From Paenibacillus_L residui (lineage in GTDB: Bacteria; Bacillota; Bacilli; Paenibacillales; NBRC-103111), in NCBI RefSeq assembly GCF_042677205.1, contig NZ_JBHTIU010000039.1, forward strand, positions 261,207 to 325,206: DNA of 64,000 bases. The letters run 5' to 3'. The notes beneath the pieces were generated by a model. It saw only the letters and a list, made by a program, of their open reading frames with translations. It did no database searches and was not told the origin of the DNA. Positions 41,909-50,901 of the stretch are shown here, piece after piece. Position numbers and translations under genes: made by a program. Position 1 is the stretch's first letter, and each line of letters begins with the position of its first letter.

Positions 41909-43255
41909 ATGTTTGCAAATGATCCGGCTTTATACAGCAGAATTCTTACGGCTTTAACACTCGGTTTCCATATTATATTCGCAACGGTCGGCGTCGGGGT
42001 GCCTCTCATGATCGCTCTTGCCGAGTGGACGGGCATCCGCCGCAAGGACCCCCATTATATTTTACTTGCCAGACGCTGGGCCCGGGGATTTGTCATTACG
42101 GTAGCGATCGGCGTTGTAACCGGAACAGCTATCGGGCTGCAACTGAGCTTGCTGTGGCCGAGCTTCATGCAGGTTGCCGGCCAGGTTATTTCTTTGCCGT
42201 TGTTCATGGAGACATTTGCTTTCTTCTTTGAAGCGATTTTCTTAGGAATTTATCTGTATACATGGGACAGGTTCAAATCCCGCTTCACTCATTTCCTGCT
42301 CGTCATTCCGGTTGTCATCGGTTCTTCTGCTTCGGCTTTCTTTATCACGACCGTCAATTCGTTCATGAATACACCGCAAGGGTTTACGCTTCAAGACAAC
42401 AAGCTTGTGGACATTCAGCCGTTGGCGGCCATGTTCAATCCGGCCACACCGACTAAGGTCTCCCATGTCCTGTCGTCCGCCTATATGACCAGCGCTTTTA
42501 TTCTCGCTGCGATAGCGGCTTTCTCCCTGTTGAAGAAACGGGATCACGTCTACTATAAAAAAGCATTAAATCTGACGATGACAGCGGCGTTTATTTTCTC
42601 CATTTCGACGGCGGTGATCGGTGATTTCTCAGGTAAATTTCTCGCCAAATACCAGCCGGAGAAGCTCGCTGCGGCCGAATGGCATTTTGAAACTATCGAA
42701 AAGGCTCCCCTCATATTAGGGGGTATTCTCACGGAAGATAATCAGGTCAAATACGCCATTGAGATTCCTTATGCTCTCAGCATACTGGCTCATGGCATGC
42801 CGAACACCGAAGTGATCGGCTTGAACGATTTTCCGGAAGACGAGCGCCCGCCGCTCTATATTCACTATTTGTTCGACGGAATGGTTATGATCGGCGTCTT
42901 CCTCGCCTTGATCTCCTGCGTTTATATGGTTCTGCAGTACAAAAAATCGTGGAACCCGCATCGCCGTACCTTGCTGAGGCTCATCGTGGCCAGCGGCCCG
43001 TTAGCCATCCTGGCTATCGAATTCGGCTGGATCTTCGCGGAAGTCGGACGTCAGCCCTGGATCTTGCGAGGATATATGAAAACGGTGGAAGGAGCTACGA
43101 CATCCGAGCACGTAGGAACTATGCTTATATTGTTCAGCTTATTGTATCTTGTACTGGCTATAACCTGCATTAAGGTGCTGAGAAAGCTGTTCCGCAACCA
43201 CCCGGCTGAGAAAGAGCTGGAGGAGGGCGCGGCAGAAGGAGGTTATCTTCAATGA
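41909..43255 (+). CDS. cydA: Cytochrome bd quinol oxidase subunit I
   Basis: A 448-residue membrane protein with about nine spans. The haem b595 ligand His is in LTLGFHIIFATVGVG; the b558 region is in THVLSSAYMTSAF; and the GRQPW motif appears as EVGRQPWILRGYMKT. The quinol loop is short, as in the Bacillus-type branch. It oxidises menaquinol and reduces oxygen together with CydB at high affinity. An AGAAAGGAG ribosome site precedes the ATG. cydB overlaps it by four bases. Confidence 0.96.
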   Translation: MFANDPALYSRILTALTLGFHIIFATVGVGVPLMIALAEWTGIRRKDPHYILLARRWARGFVITVAIGVVTGTAIGLQLSLLWPSFMQVAGQVISLPLFMETFAFFFEAIFLGIYLYTWDRFKSRFTHFLLVIPVVIGSSASAFFITTVNSFMNTPQGFTLQDNKLVDIQPLAAMFNPATPTKVSHVLSSAYMTSAFILAAIAAFSLLKKRDHVYYKKALNLTMTAAFIFSISTAVIGDFSGKFLAKYQPEKLAAAEWHFETIEKAPLILGGILTEDNQVKYAIEIPYALSILAHGMPNTEVIGLNDFPEDERPPLYIHYLFDGMVMIGVFLALISCVYMVLQYKKSWNPHRRTLLRLIVASGPLAILAIEFGWIFAEVGRQPWILRGYMKTVEGATTSEHVGTMLILFSLLYLVLAITCIKVLRKLFRNHPAEKELEEGAAEGGYLQ

Positions 43256-44277
43256 GCTACGAAGTTGTAGGGATAACCGTTTTGTGGATTTTTTTGTTCG
43301 GATATCTGATCGTGGCTTCCATCGATTTCGGGGCCGGCTTCTTCAGCTATTCCAGTATGATTACGGGCAAGAGGCATATTATCCAAGGGGTTATTGAACG
43401 CTATTTATCTCCCGTATGGGAAGTCACCAATGTGTTTCTCGTCTTTTTCTTCGTTGGCATTATCGGTTTTTTCCCGGACACGGCTTATTATTTCGGAACG
43501 GCTCTGCTGCTTCCGGGAAGCATCGCGATTATTCTGCTGGCCATTCGCGGATCTTATTACGCCTTCGGCACCTACGGAGCCAGGAACAGCCGGATTTACG
43601 CCTTTCTCTATGGCGCTACGGGGCTTCTTATCCCGGCCTCGCTTTCGACCGTGCTGACGATCTCCGAGGGAGGCTATATCTCCGTAGTCGACGGAAAAAT
43701 TACTTTCCTGTACAACAAGCTGTTCCTGAGCCCTTATTCATGGGCCGTCGTGATGCTGGCCATCGTCAGCGTCTTGTATATCTCGGCAACATTCCTGACC
43801 TATTATGCTTCCAGAGCGAAGGATGATGCCGCTCTCGGCATCCTGCGTAAATATGCCCTTGCCTGGAGCATGCCGACGATACTTGCCAGCCTGTTCGTTT
43901 TCTTCTTTATCAGCCAACACAATCCGGAGCATTTTAACAGAATGGTCGATCTGTCGTGGATGTTCGTCCTATCGTTCCTTTGTTTTCTCGTCGTTTTCTT
44001 CTTTCTGTGGAAAGGGCGCAGGTATGGAACGGCATTTATCTTTGTCATCCTGCAATACGCCTTCGCTTTCTTCGGATACGGGGCGGCCCACTTGCCTTAC
44101 CTGTTGTATCCGTACATTACGATTTACGACGGATTTACTAACGAAACGATGGCCATTGCCTTGATTGTCGCCTTCATTGCCGGATTGGTTCTGCTGATTC
44201 CTTCGTTGTTCCTGATCATGCGGTTGTTTCTGTTCGACAGCAAATATGTGCAAGGAAAAACCTCGAAGAAAGGATGA
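43252..44277 (+). CDS. cydB: Cytochrome bd quinol oxidase subunit II
   Basis: A 341-residue, eight-span protein. The N-terminus LWIFLFGYLIVASIDFGAGFF carries the conserved Asp-Phe-Gly region of CydB, and ERYLSPVWEVTNVFLVFFFVG is the conserved segment of span 2. Its ATG overlaps the cydA stop (ATGA). It partners CydA. No cydCD genes for assembly follow; they must be elsewhere. Confidence 0.95.
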   Translation: MSYEVVGITVLWIFLFGYLIVASIDFGAGFFSYSSMITGKRHIIQGVIERYLSPVWEVTNVFLVFFFVGIIGFFPDTAYYFGTALLLPGSIAIILLAIRGSYYAFGTYGARNSRIYAFLYGATGLLIPASLSTVLTISEGGYISVVDGKITFLYNKLFLSPYSWAVVMLAIVSVLYISATFLTYYASRAKDDAALGILRKYALAWSMPTILASLFVFFFISQHNPEHFNRMVDLSWMFVLSFLCFLVVFFFLWKGRRYGTAFIFVILQYAFAFFGYGAAHLPYLLYPYITIYDGFTNETMAIALIVAFIAGLVLLIPSLFLIMRLFLFDSKYVQGKTSKKG

Positions 44278-44282
44278 TTGGG

Positions 44283-44381
44283 ATGGACTTCTTTCTAATC
44301 ATGATCGCGCCTCCTCTGGTGATTGTCATTTCTATTATCATCTTGTTTCTCTGGGGGCCGCATTTTAAACCTAAAGAATAA
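44283..44381 (+). CDS. cydS: Small cytochrome bd subunit CydS-like
   Basis: A 32-residue single-span protein MDFFLIMIAPPLVIVISIII followed by LFLWGPHFKPKE, 5 bp after cydB with AAAGGATG upstream. FLIM-x-AP near the start and the length are those of the CydS subunit found in the Geobacillus bd oxidase structure. It probably packs against CydA and stabilises haem b558. Too short for usual gene finding. Confidence 0.75.
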   Translation: MDFFLIMIAPPLVIVISIIILFLWGPHFKPKE

Positions 44382-44393
44382 GTAACTGCAGAA

Positions 44394-44426
44394 AAACCGG
44401 CCTTAGCCTGACGGCAGGGCCGGTTT
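44394..44426 (+). terminator. Terminator of the cyd operon
   Basis: Stem AAACCGGCC/GGCCGGTTT with a 15-nt loop then ATTATTTT; located 12 bp after the cydS stop. Confidence 0.82.
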
Positions 44427-44510
44427 ATTATTTTGAGTTTATAGTGTCGTATCAAGTGCATGTGCTCCCAAATCGATTAACGCGCCGCGCCGCTTCCTGT
44501 TAAGCCGACA

Positions 44511-45500
44511 TCATTTAGCGGTATCGTTAAGGTAAATGCGGGTCCGCTCCTCATTGGCACGAAATAATGCATCCATAATCGTCATTTGCTGGATGGCGTC
44601 CTCGACGGAATAAGGAACGGGACGGCCGTTCAATATGGCATCGGCAAAGCCTTGGACCTGATGGACATAAGGCTGAATCCTGTCCGAAGTCCACTGGCGT
44701 TCCATACCGGAATACTCCGCTGTCAGAGTGACGCTCTCCGGTTGAACGCGGGAATTCAACGATAGTCTTCCCCTCGTTCCATACAGCTCGAAGCCGGAGC
44801 CGTTGGCCATATCGAAGGCAGCGCTGCAATGGGCGACTCTCCCGTCGGGATAATACAAGGTGCCGATAAAACGGGTATCCACTCCGGTAGAAGACATGAC
44901 CATATGACATTCAACCGCTTCCGGCTCTGCCCCCATCAGAAAGCGGCTCCAAGCTATCGGATAGCAGCCTATGTCATACAAAGCGCCTCCGCCCCATTCG
45001 CGCACCCAACGGGTGCTGTCCGACGGAGCCATAAATGAGAAATGGCTGCACATCATTCCGAGATCGCCGATAACTCCTTCTTCAAGCAAAGCTTTGACAC
45101 CATGATATGCTTCCTGAAATCGCCAAGAATGCGCTTCCATAATCTGCACTCCGTTAGCTTTGGCGGTGTCGGCGACTTCCTTCGCTTCCCGTGCATTTAG
45201 CGTGAACGGCTTCTCCAGCAGCACGTGCTTCCCCGCTTGCAGCGCATCAATCGCCCATTCTTTATGTAGATGATTTAATAAAGCAATATAGACCGCATCA
45301 ATGTCCGGATCTTCGATCAATTCCCGGTAGCTGTTGTACCGGTGTTCGAGCCCGTATTTCTCCGCGGCCTCCCGCCCCGTTTCAGCATGGCGTCCGGCTA
45401 TGCCTAACCATTCGCTATTCGCGGCCTTGTGAATGGCCACTCCCGCCTTGGAAATAATCTTACCGGTTCCCAGTACACCCCATCGCAATTTACGCATCAT
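44511..45500 (-). CDS. Gfo/Idh/MocA-family oxidoreductase
   Basis: A 329-residue NAD(P)-binding dehydrogenase. The Rossmann motif is RWGVLGTGKIISKAGV, the Lys of the EKP motif is in GKHVLLEKPFTLN, and the C-terminal domain has GGGALYDIGCYPIAWSR. It resembles the trans-1,2-dihydrobenzenediol/D-xylose dehydrogenase-like branch; the substrate is not known. The first ATG of a double ATG is used at 45500 (GAGGAGG ribosome site). It has no neighbours in the same direction within 250 bp. Confidence 0.9.
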   Translation of the reverse strand: MMRKLRWGVLGTGKIISKAGVAIHKAANSEWLGIAGRHAETGREAAEKYGLEHRYNSYRELIEDPDIDAVYIALLNHLHKEWAIDALQAGKHVLLEKPFTLNAREAKEVADTAKANGVQIMEAHSWRFQEAYHGVKALLEEGVIGDLGMMCSHFSFMAPSDSTRWVREWGGGALYDIGCYPIAWSRFLMGAEPEAVECHMVMSSTGVDTRFIGTLYYPDGRVAHCSAAFDMANGSGFELYGTRGRLSLNSRVQPESVTLTAEYSGMERQWTSDRIQPYVHQVQGFADAILNGRPVPYSVEDAIQQMTIMDALFRANEERTRIYLNDTAK

Positions 45501-45604
45501 CACGGCCTCCTCTATTTAAAAATACCTTCAACCATGATCTTGCCTGCATCTCTTAATAGATCCATCCCATTGCGGGCATAACATAAGCCCATACAGTGAC
45601 GTAT

Positions 45605-45623
45605 GCCTTCGCAGCTTATTCCG
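45605..45623. repeat. Dispersed repeat core, copy 3
   Basis: GCCTTCGCAGCTTATTCCG, followed by TCCGCAC, in the gap between the oxidoreductase and phoP. It matches the centre of the pstC-pstS pair and the copy at 63285 with few changes. Confidence 0.75.
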
Positions 45624-45754
45624 TCCGCACTCCAACGGATTCGGAGTTTAAAAATGGAACATTTCTCCAATAACGTGGTAAATTAAGTGTACTTATGCTA
45701 TTATTATCGGCCTCGCTTCTTGGAGAAGTTCGTCAGTACTTTGTGTGGAAATAC

Positions 45755-46474
45755 TCAGTGGGTCTTCTCTTTTCGGGCGACTAATTTATAGCCGACACCG
45801 CGAATGGATTCAATCTGTACCGATTGCTGATTCATCTCAAGCTTCTTGCGCAAGGAGCTGACATGGACGTCAACCGTTCGCTGTCCTCCGATGTAATCGA
45901 AGCCCCATACGGCATTCATCAGATCATCGCGGGTAATGACGACCCCCGGCCTCTGCACCAAATACAGCAGCACTTCGAATTCCTTCGGACGAAGGGTGAT
46001 AGGCTCCCCGTGCAGGACCACCTCATATTTCTCCGGGTAGATGGCCAACTCTCCCACGCGGATTATCTTCTCCCCGTTATTTTCCTGGCTGACGCCGGAG
46101 CCCTCATTCCCGGTCCTCCGCAGCACAGCTGACACCCTGGCCAATAGCTCCGCGACTCCGAAAGGCTTCGTAATGTAATCGTCCGCGCCATACTTCAGGC
46201 CCTGAACAACCTCTTCTTCCGCGTTGCGGGCGGTCAATATGATGATCGGCGTACGAATTCCGTGCTGGCGAAGCCTGGACAAAATTTCGAAGCCGTTCAT
46301 CCCCGGCAGCATAATATCGAGGACGATCAAATCATGCAAACCGTGCAGCGCTGTCCTCAACCCTTCACTGCCGTGGTCCGCCAATTGAACCTCATAGCCT
46401 TCCTGCGACAGATTGTAGGACAGCAGTCTGGCCAGCGTGGGTTCATCTTCTATGATTAATATTTTATGAGTCAT
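45755..46474 (-). CDS. phoP: Response regulator PhoP (OmpR/PhoB family)
   Basis: A 239-residue response regulator. The receiver starts HKILIIEDEPTLARLL, the phospho-acceptor Asp is in HDLIVLDIMLPGMNG, Thr in IILTARNAEEE and Lys in DDYITKPFG. The OmpR winged helix ends with VDVHVSSLRKKLE and IRGVGYKLV. The start at 46474 gives the normal family length; a longer frame adds 45 residues overlapping the phoR end and has no ribosome site. It likely controls pst and other phosphate genes. Assignment to PhoP rests on the neighbour kinase and the nearby Pho box. Confidence 0.85.
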   Translation of the reverse strand: MTHKILIIEDEPTLARLLSYNLSQEGYEVQLADHGSEGLRTALHGLHDLIVLDIMLPGMNGFEILSRLRQHGIRTPIIILTARNAEEEVVQGLKYGADDYITKPFGVAELLARVSAVLRRTGNEGSGVSQENNGEKIIRVGELAIYPEKYEVVLHGEPITLRPKEFEVLLYLVQRPGVVITRDDLMNAVWGFDYIGGQRTVDVHVSSLRKKLEMNQQSVQIESIRGVGYKLVARKEKTH

Positions 46475-46553
46475 TCCAGAACCCATCCCCCATTCGTCAA
46501 ACGTCCAACTGATTCCATTATAGCTTGAACGGCATTGTTTTGTTAAGCCGGGT

Positions 46554-48356
46554 TCAGGAATCATGAATAACCGGCAGCTCGATAGTAAACCGGGAGCCAA
46601 GTCCCGCATCGCTTTCTACGGAAATCGTCCCCTTATGAAGCTCGACCAAATGCTTGACAATGGACAGCCCCAACCCGGTACCTCCCGAGCTTCTCGAACG
46701 GGCCTTATCTACCCGGTAGAAGCGTTCGAAGATGCGGGGAAGGTCTTTTTTCGGAATGCCGATTCCGGTATCGCTTATCGTTATTCTTACCCGTTCATAG
46801 CTTTCGGGACCCTCTTCCTGTTCAACGGGCTCGACGTCTATTCTGACCCTTCCCCCTTCCGGGGTGTAATTAATCCCGTTAGACAGAAGATTGATCATGA
46901 TCTGTCTCAGCCTGTCTTCATCCGCCTCCAGGAACAAGTTCGGCGGAACCGAGGATTCGAGGCGAATCCCCCTTTTGTCCGCTTCCGCACTGACGACATG
47001 AACAGTCTGCTCCACAAAATGCTCCATCTCAATGGGAGAGAACTGCAGCGGAATCCGTCGTGACTCGATTTTGGACAATTCGAGAATATCGCCGATCAAC
47101 CGGTTAAGGCGTTCGCTCTCATCATAGATAATCTGCAGGAACGACTTGGCCGTCTCTTTATCATCCATGGCTCCCGCCAGCAGTGTTTCGGCAAAGCCTT
47201 TGACCGCGGCGACCGGTGTTTTCAATTCATGGGAAACGTTGGCGACAAATTCGCTCCGCATCCGTTCCAGCCTGCGGACCGCAGTCATGTTATGCAGCAC
47301 GATGAGAATTCCGGACCATTCTTCGTCGTTCCGCGCCATCGGACTGATATTCGCCTCCAAAATCCGCTCCTCTGGAAAATAGACGATCATTTCATCATGA
47401 ATCGGGTCATGAGTTTCCAAGCATTCCCGGATCATCTGCTTCAGCTCGAACGGCAGCTTGGCTTCGGTATATACCGTGCCTCGCAGCTCTTCCGCCGCGA
47501 ATCCGAGAATATCCTCCACCGCACGGTTCAACAGCACGATTTTGCCGCTTAGATCGGCCATCATCACCCCGCTCGGCATGTTGTCCAGAACGCTCTTCAG
47601 GCGGCTTTCATTCTCTTGAATCCGGTGAACCTGCCTCTGCAGACTGTCCGCCATCGTGTTGATGGCGCGGCCCAGCATTCCAATCTCGTCATTGCGGGTG
47701 ACGGTTACCCGGGATCGGGCATCACGGTGCGAGATTTGCTGCGCTACCCTGATAATCTTCTCCAAAGGTCTGGTCATATTATGAGCCAATCGATAGGAGA
47801 TCACACCTGCCAATAGAAACAATACGGCCAGACCGCCGCCCAAGAATAACCATAGCTTGCGCAGGGAGGATTCGACAACGCTCAAATCTCTGGCCATCCG
47901 GATATACCCGAAAGGCTGATCCGAAGCATCGCTCGCAATGACCACGTACAGCATATTATGGCCTAAAGTATCGCTGTAGCGGATAGAATGTCCCGAGCCG
48001 GATCGGATCGCCTCCTGCACCTCTTCCCGGTCCAGATGGTTATCCATGGTCAAGGGATCGTGATCCGAGTCCCCCAACACCCGGCCGTCCGCCCGAATGA
48101 CCGTAATCCGGGCATCCGCCGACTGCTTGAGCTGGCTGATCCGCTCGTTGTATAGCCGTATCAATTCCTCATCCGTCCCCGAAGCCACCCAATCAAAGGT
48201 CGACACGATGAGATGCAGCTCTCTCTCCATATTTTCACGCTGGGCTTGAATATAGGTGTTTTCCTGCAGCTTGGCAGCCAGAATTCCCGCTGCCGTTACC
48301 GACAAGCCAATCATAATGATAAAAATAACCGTCAATCGGGTTCTGAATTTATTCAT
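46554..48356 (-). CDS. phoR: Sensor histidine kinase PhoR
   Basis: A 600-residue kinase with span 1 at residues 8-28, an extracellular sensor to about 168, span 2 at 169-187, HAMP at 190-243, PAS at about 250-360, HisKA with phospho-acceptor His376 (VSHELKTPVAAVKG), and an ATPase domain with NLLSNGINYTPEGG and SGGTGLGLSIVKHL. Architecture and size match Bacillus PhoR. GGAGG lies before the ATG at 48356. It is transcribed before phoP, with 79 bp between, which is the reverse of the Bacillus phoPR order. It senses phosphate limitation and phosphorylates PhoP. Confidence 0.85.
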   Translation of the reverse strand: MNKFRTRLTVIFIIMIGLSVTAAGILAAKLQENTYIQAQRENMERELHLIVSTFDWVASGTDEELIRLYNERISQLKQSADARITVIRADGRVLGDSDHDPLTMDNHLDREEVQEAIRSGSGHSIRYSDTLGHNMLYVVIASDASDQPFGYIRMARDLSVVESSLRKLWLFLGGGLAVLFLLAGVISYRLAHNMTRPLEKIIRVAQQISHRDARSRVTVTRNDEIGMLGRAINTMADSLQRQVHRIQENESRLKSVLDNMPSGVMMADLSGKIVLLNRAVEDILGFAAEELRGTVYTEAKLPFELKQMIRECLETHDPIHDEMIVYFPEERILEANISPMARNDEEWSGILIVLHNMTAVRRLERMRSEFVANVSHELKTPVAAVKGFAETLLAGAMDDKETAKSFLQIIYDESERLNRLIGDILELSKIESRRIPLQFSPIEMEHFVEQTVHVVSAEADKRGIRLESSVPPNLFLEADEDRLRQIMINLLSNGINYTPEGGRVRIDVEPVEQEEGPESYERVRITISDTGIGIPKKDLPRIFERFYRVDKARSRSSGGTGLGLSIVKHLVELHKGTISVESDAGLGSRFTIELPVIHDS

Positions 48357-48510
48357 CTCTTCGTTCCTCCGCGCAAGATGGCTGTCCATGACTAGATAGC
48401 TTTATCGTAACCCGAGCTGCCGCGAAAATCCACCGAACCCGACAAATCCGATTGTTGAGAAATTGTAAAGAAATAAAGTCGGGTGTCCCGCAACTGTAAA
48501 TAGAATCCGA

Positions 48511-48540
48511 AAAAAAGTCGGACAGAACGCTCTGCCCGAC
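48511..48540 (-). terminator. Terminator of the fumarase gene
   Basis: Stem GTCGGGCAGA/TCTGTCCGAC with a 4-nt loop and one G-U pair, followed by seven T on the minus strand. It lies 36 bp after the fumarase stop and before the phoR promoter region. Confidence 0.88.
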
Positions 48541-48575
48541 CACCTTTTTTAAATATAATAAGATTCGAATATCAT

Positions 48576-50117
48576 TTATTTGAAAACCGGCTCCTTGAAC
48601 TGAGCAAGCTTCTCGAGAGAATCTTTCTCCACGTCGGCATGCAGGCTGTTTCCATGAGAATCCATCGTAACAATGGCAGCGAAGCCTTCCGTCTGCAGGT
48701 GCCACATCGCTTCCGGAATACCGAACTCCATGAAGTCTACGCCTTCCACCTTCTTCAGACATTGTGCGTAATATTGCGCCGCCCCGCCGATGGCATTGAG
48801 GTAGACGGCTCCATGCTCCTGCAGAGCCTTAAGCGTCTTCGGCCCCATTCCGCCTTTGCCGATTACGGCGCGGATTCCGAATTTCTTCAGAATATCCCCT
48901 TGATAAGGCTCTTCCCGAATACTCGTTGTCGGTCCGGCAGCCTTCACATGCCACTCGCCGTTCTCATCCTTCTGCATAACCGGTCCGCAATGGTAAATAA
49001 CGGATCCGTTCAAATCGACAGGCGAATCATGATCCATCAGATACTTGTGCAAAGCATCGCGGCCGGTATGGATCAGACCGTTAATGACAACGACGTCGCC
49101 TACCCGCAGCTCGCGAATTTGTTCCTCGGTGATGGGCGTCTGAAGAACGACCTGACGGCGCTCCCCGCCTTGATCCGCTGCGGCGCTTTCCGCTTCGCCC
49201 AAGGTCACATCCACCTTCTCACCGGCCGAGTATTGCCATTCTTTGATCTCGCCCGTAGAGGCATCCAGAATAACCCCTTGACGGCGATAAGCCCAGCAGT
49301 TGTAGGCTACGGAAACGAAGAAGCTGGCCGGCAGCCGGTTCATCACTCCAATTTTGCATCCGAGCAGTGTCACTTCGCCGCCGAAGCCCATCGTCCCGAT
49401 GCCGAGCTTGTTTGCATTCTCCATCACGTACTCTTCTAATTGGCGCAGCTCCTTGACCGGATTCACATCATCCACCCTGCGGAACAGCTGCTGCTTGGCC
49501 AGCTCATAGCCGGTCGTGCGGTCGCCGCCGATGCCCACGCCGATAAAGCCCGCGCTGCAGCCCTGTCCTTGCGCCTGATAAACGGCATGCATAATACATT
49601 TGCGAATACCGTCCAGATCGCGCCCGGCTTTGCCGACACCTTCCAGCTCAGCAGGAAGGCTGTATTGAATATTTTTATTCTCGCAGCCGCCGCCCTTCAA
49701 GATCAGCTTCATCTCGATATCGTCTCTTTCCCATTGCTCGAAATGAATGACCGGCGTTCCCGGCCCGAGATTATCGCCGCTGTTCGCTCCGGTCAGCGAA
49801 TCAACGGAATTCGGACGCAGCTTGCTGTCCTGAGTCGCCCGCTTCACGGCTTCATAAATTTGCTGCTTCATTACTATCTGATTGGCTCCGACCGGAACGT
49901 GGATAATAAAAGTAGGCATCCCCGTATCCTGACAAATAGGGGAAACATTGTACTCCGCCATTTCAATATTATTGGCAATGGTAGACAGAGACAAGGCCGC
50001 CCGGGTCCCTTTATCCTCCAGCTCGCGGGCCTTGCGAATCGCTTGACGGACATCCCCCGGCAAGTTAGTTGACGTTTCTACGATTAGTCGGTACACGCTC
50101 TCTTGAAAATGCCGCAT
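48576..50117 (-). CDS. Fumarate hydratase, class I (4Fe-4S)
   Basis: A 513-residue class I fumarase with fused alpha and beta parts. Cluster and active-site Cys occur in SPICQDTGMP, GGGCENKN and QGCSAGFIGVGIGGDR. The beta part includes GDVVVINGLIHTGRDALHKYL and FGIRAVIGKGGMGPKTLKAL. It interconverts fumarate and malate, linking to mdh 3.8 kb away. The oxygen-labile cluster enzyme differs from the class II FumC of Bacillus. AGGAG precedes the ATG. It is monocistronic. Confidence 0.93.
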   Translation of the reverse strand: MRHFQESVYRLIVETSTNLPGDVRQAIRKARELEDKGTRAALSLSTIANNIEMAEYNVSPICQDTGMPTFIIHVPVGANQIVMKQQIYEAVKRATQDSKLRPNSVDSLTGANSGDNLGPGTPVIHFEQWERDDIEMKLILKGGGCENKNIQYSLPAELEGVGKAGRDLDGIRKCIMHAVYQAQGQGCSAGFIGVGIGGDRTTGYELAKQQLFRRVDDVNPVKELRQLEEYVMENANKLGIGTMGFGGEVTLLGCKIGVMNRLPASFFVSVAYNCWAYRRQGVILDASTGEIKEWQYSAGEKVDVTLGEAESAAADQGGERRQVVLQTPITEEQIRELRVGDVVVINGLIHTGRDALHKYLMDHDSPVDLNGSVIYHCGPVMQKDENGEWHVKAAGPTTSIREEPYQGDILKKFGIRAVIGKGGMGPKTLKALQEHGAVYLNAIGGAAQYYAQCLKKVEGVDFMEFGIPEAMWHLQTEGFAAIVTMDSHGNSLHADVEKDSLEKLAQFKEPVFK

Positions 50118-50553
50118 GTGATTAAGACTCCTCTCCTGTTTTGCAATGAAACTTCACGATAGAACACACGCTTATAATTATATCATATTACGGGAGAGTC
50201 GAATGATCATTCTTTCTCACGGATTTTCCTCATTAGAAGAAATTCAGTAATTCCTAATAGGCCCAGTTAGAAAGGATGAGAGCAATCTTACTCCTGTCGA
50301 ATCGATCAGCTTTAGTTTGCAATGCCTTTGGAAACGTCCCATTTGTCTAGTTGGATTTCAAAGTTGACAAGTGCGAATTTGGCCTATTTTCAAAAATCTA
50401 GTCAATCCAATTTGATTTCCTGCTTACCCAAATTTATTTAAAAATTAGAAATAATATGAGAGAGTCAGTTCTATCTATAAACTCTATAGAAAAACAGTTA
50501 AGTTGTATTCCATCTGAAAACAGCGTAATAGTGTTCCTCGGCATCATCTGACC
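50118..50553. other. AT-rich intergenic region between fumarase and the peptide gene
   Basis: No gene with a ribosome site is seen on either strand. The minus-strand promoter of the fumarase gene must lie near 50120-50200 (TATAATTATA-like stretch at 50175). Confidence 0.35.
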
Positions 50554-50581
50554 TTGACATATATCGAATGTTTGATATAAT
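50554..50581 (+). promoter_or_regulatory. Near-consensus sigma-A promoter of the 47-residue peptide gene
   Basis: TTGACA, a 16-bp spacer and TATAAT, preceded by TG at the extended -10 position. It is the closest match to the consensus in the window and lies 35 bp before the start codon. Confidence 0.8.
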
Positions 50582-50616
50582 AAAATGTAATATTTTGGAA
50601 ATAGGAGGTGAAAAGA

Positions 50617-50760
50617 ATGAAAAAATTAGCTGGGTTATTTGTTATTACTGCATTAGTTTTTAATTTATCTACCGTCTCACCGAATAGCGATGATTACTGT
50701 ATGGGATTTTTCTCTGAATGTCCATTGCCACCATGCGATAGCTTTTGGCACTGTCCATAA
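50617..50760 (+). CDS. 47-residue cysteine-rich secreted peptide, function unknown
   Basis: The coding region begins after AGGAGGTG at 7 bp. Residues 1-20 (MKKLAGLFVITALVFNLSTV) look like a Sec signal peptide; the mature part, about 25 residues, is SPNSDDYCMGFFSECPLPPC then DSFWHCP, with four Cys (28, 35, 40, 46), three of them next to Pro. It is acidic and aromatic. It could form two disulphides and act as an extracellular peptide, signal or toxin. No transporter, immunity or modification gene is adjacent. I do not recognise the family. The strong promoter and ribosome site make it credible. Confidence 0.7.
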   Translation: MKKLAGLFVITALVFNLSTVSPNSDDYCMGFFSECPLPPCDSFWHCP

Positions 50761-50853
50761 ATATCGATAATATAATAATTCCTGCTATTGTTATAGAATC
50801 TTAACCATGCAAAAAACATCATCTAGATCCAACGGTTAGTTCCCAAAATATTC

Positions 50854-50901
50854 ATTGTCGTCGATCCCAGAGCGTAGGCGTATAAGGAGATCGGCGACAA
50901 T
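50854..50901 (+). terminator. Candidate terminator after the peptide gene
   Basis: Arms ATTGTCGTCGATC/GATCGGCGACAAT (one G-T pair) with a 22-nt loop followed by TTATCAATTT, about 94 bp after the peptide stop codon. The T-run is weak, so this could also be a stable RNA element. Confidence 0.45.
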
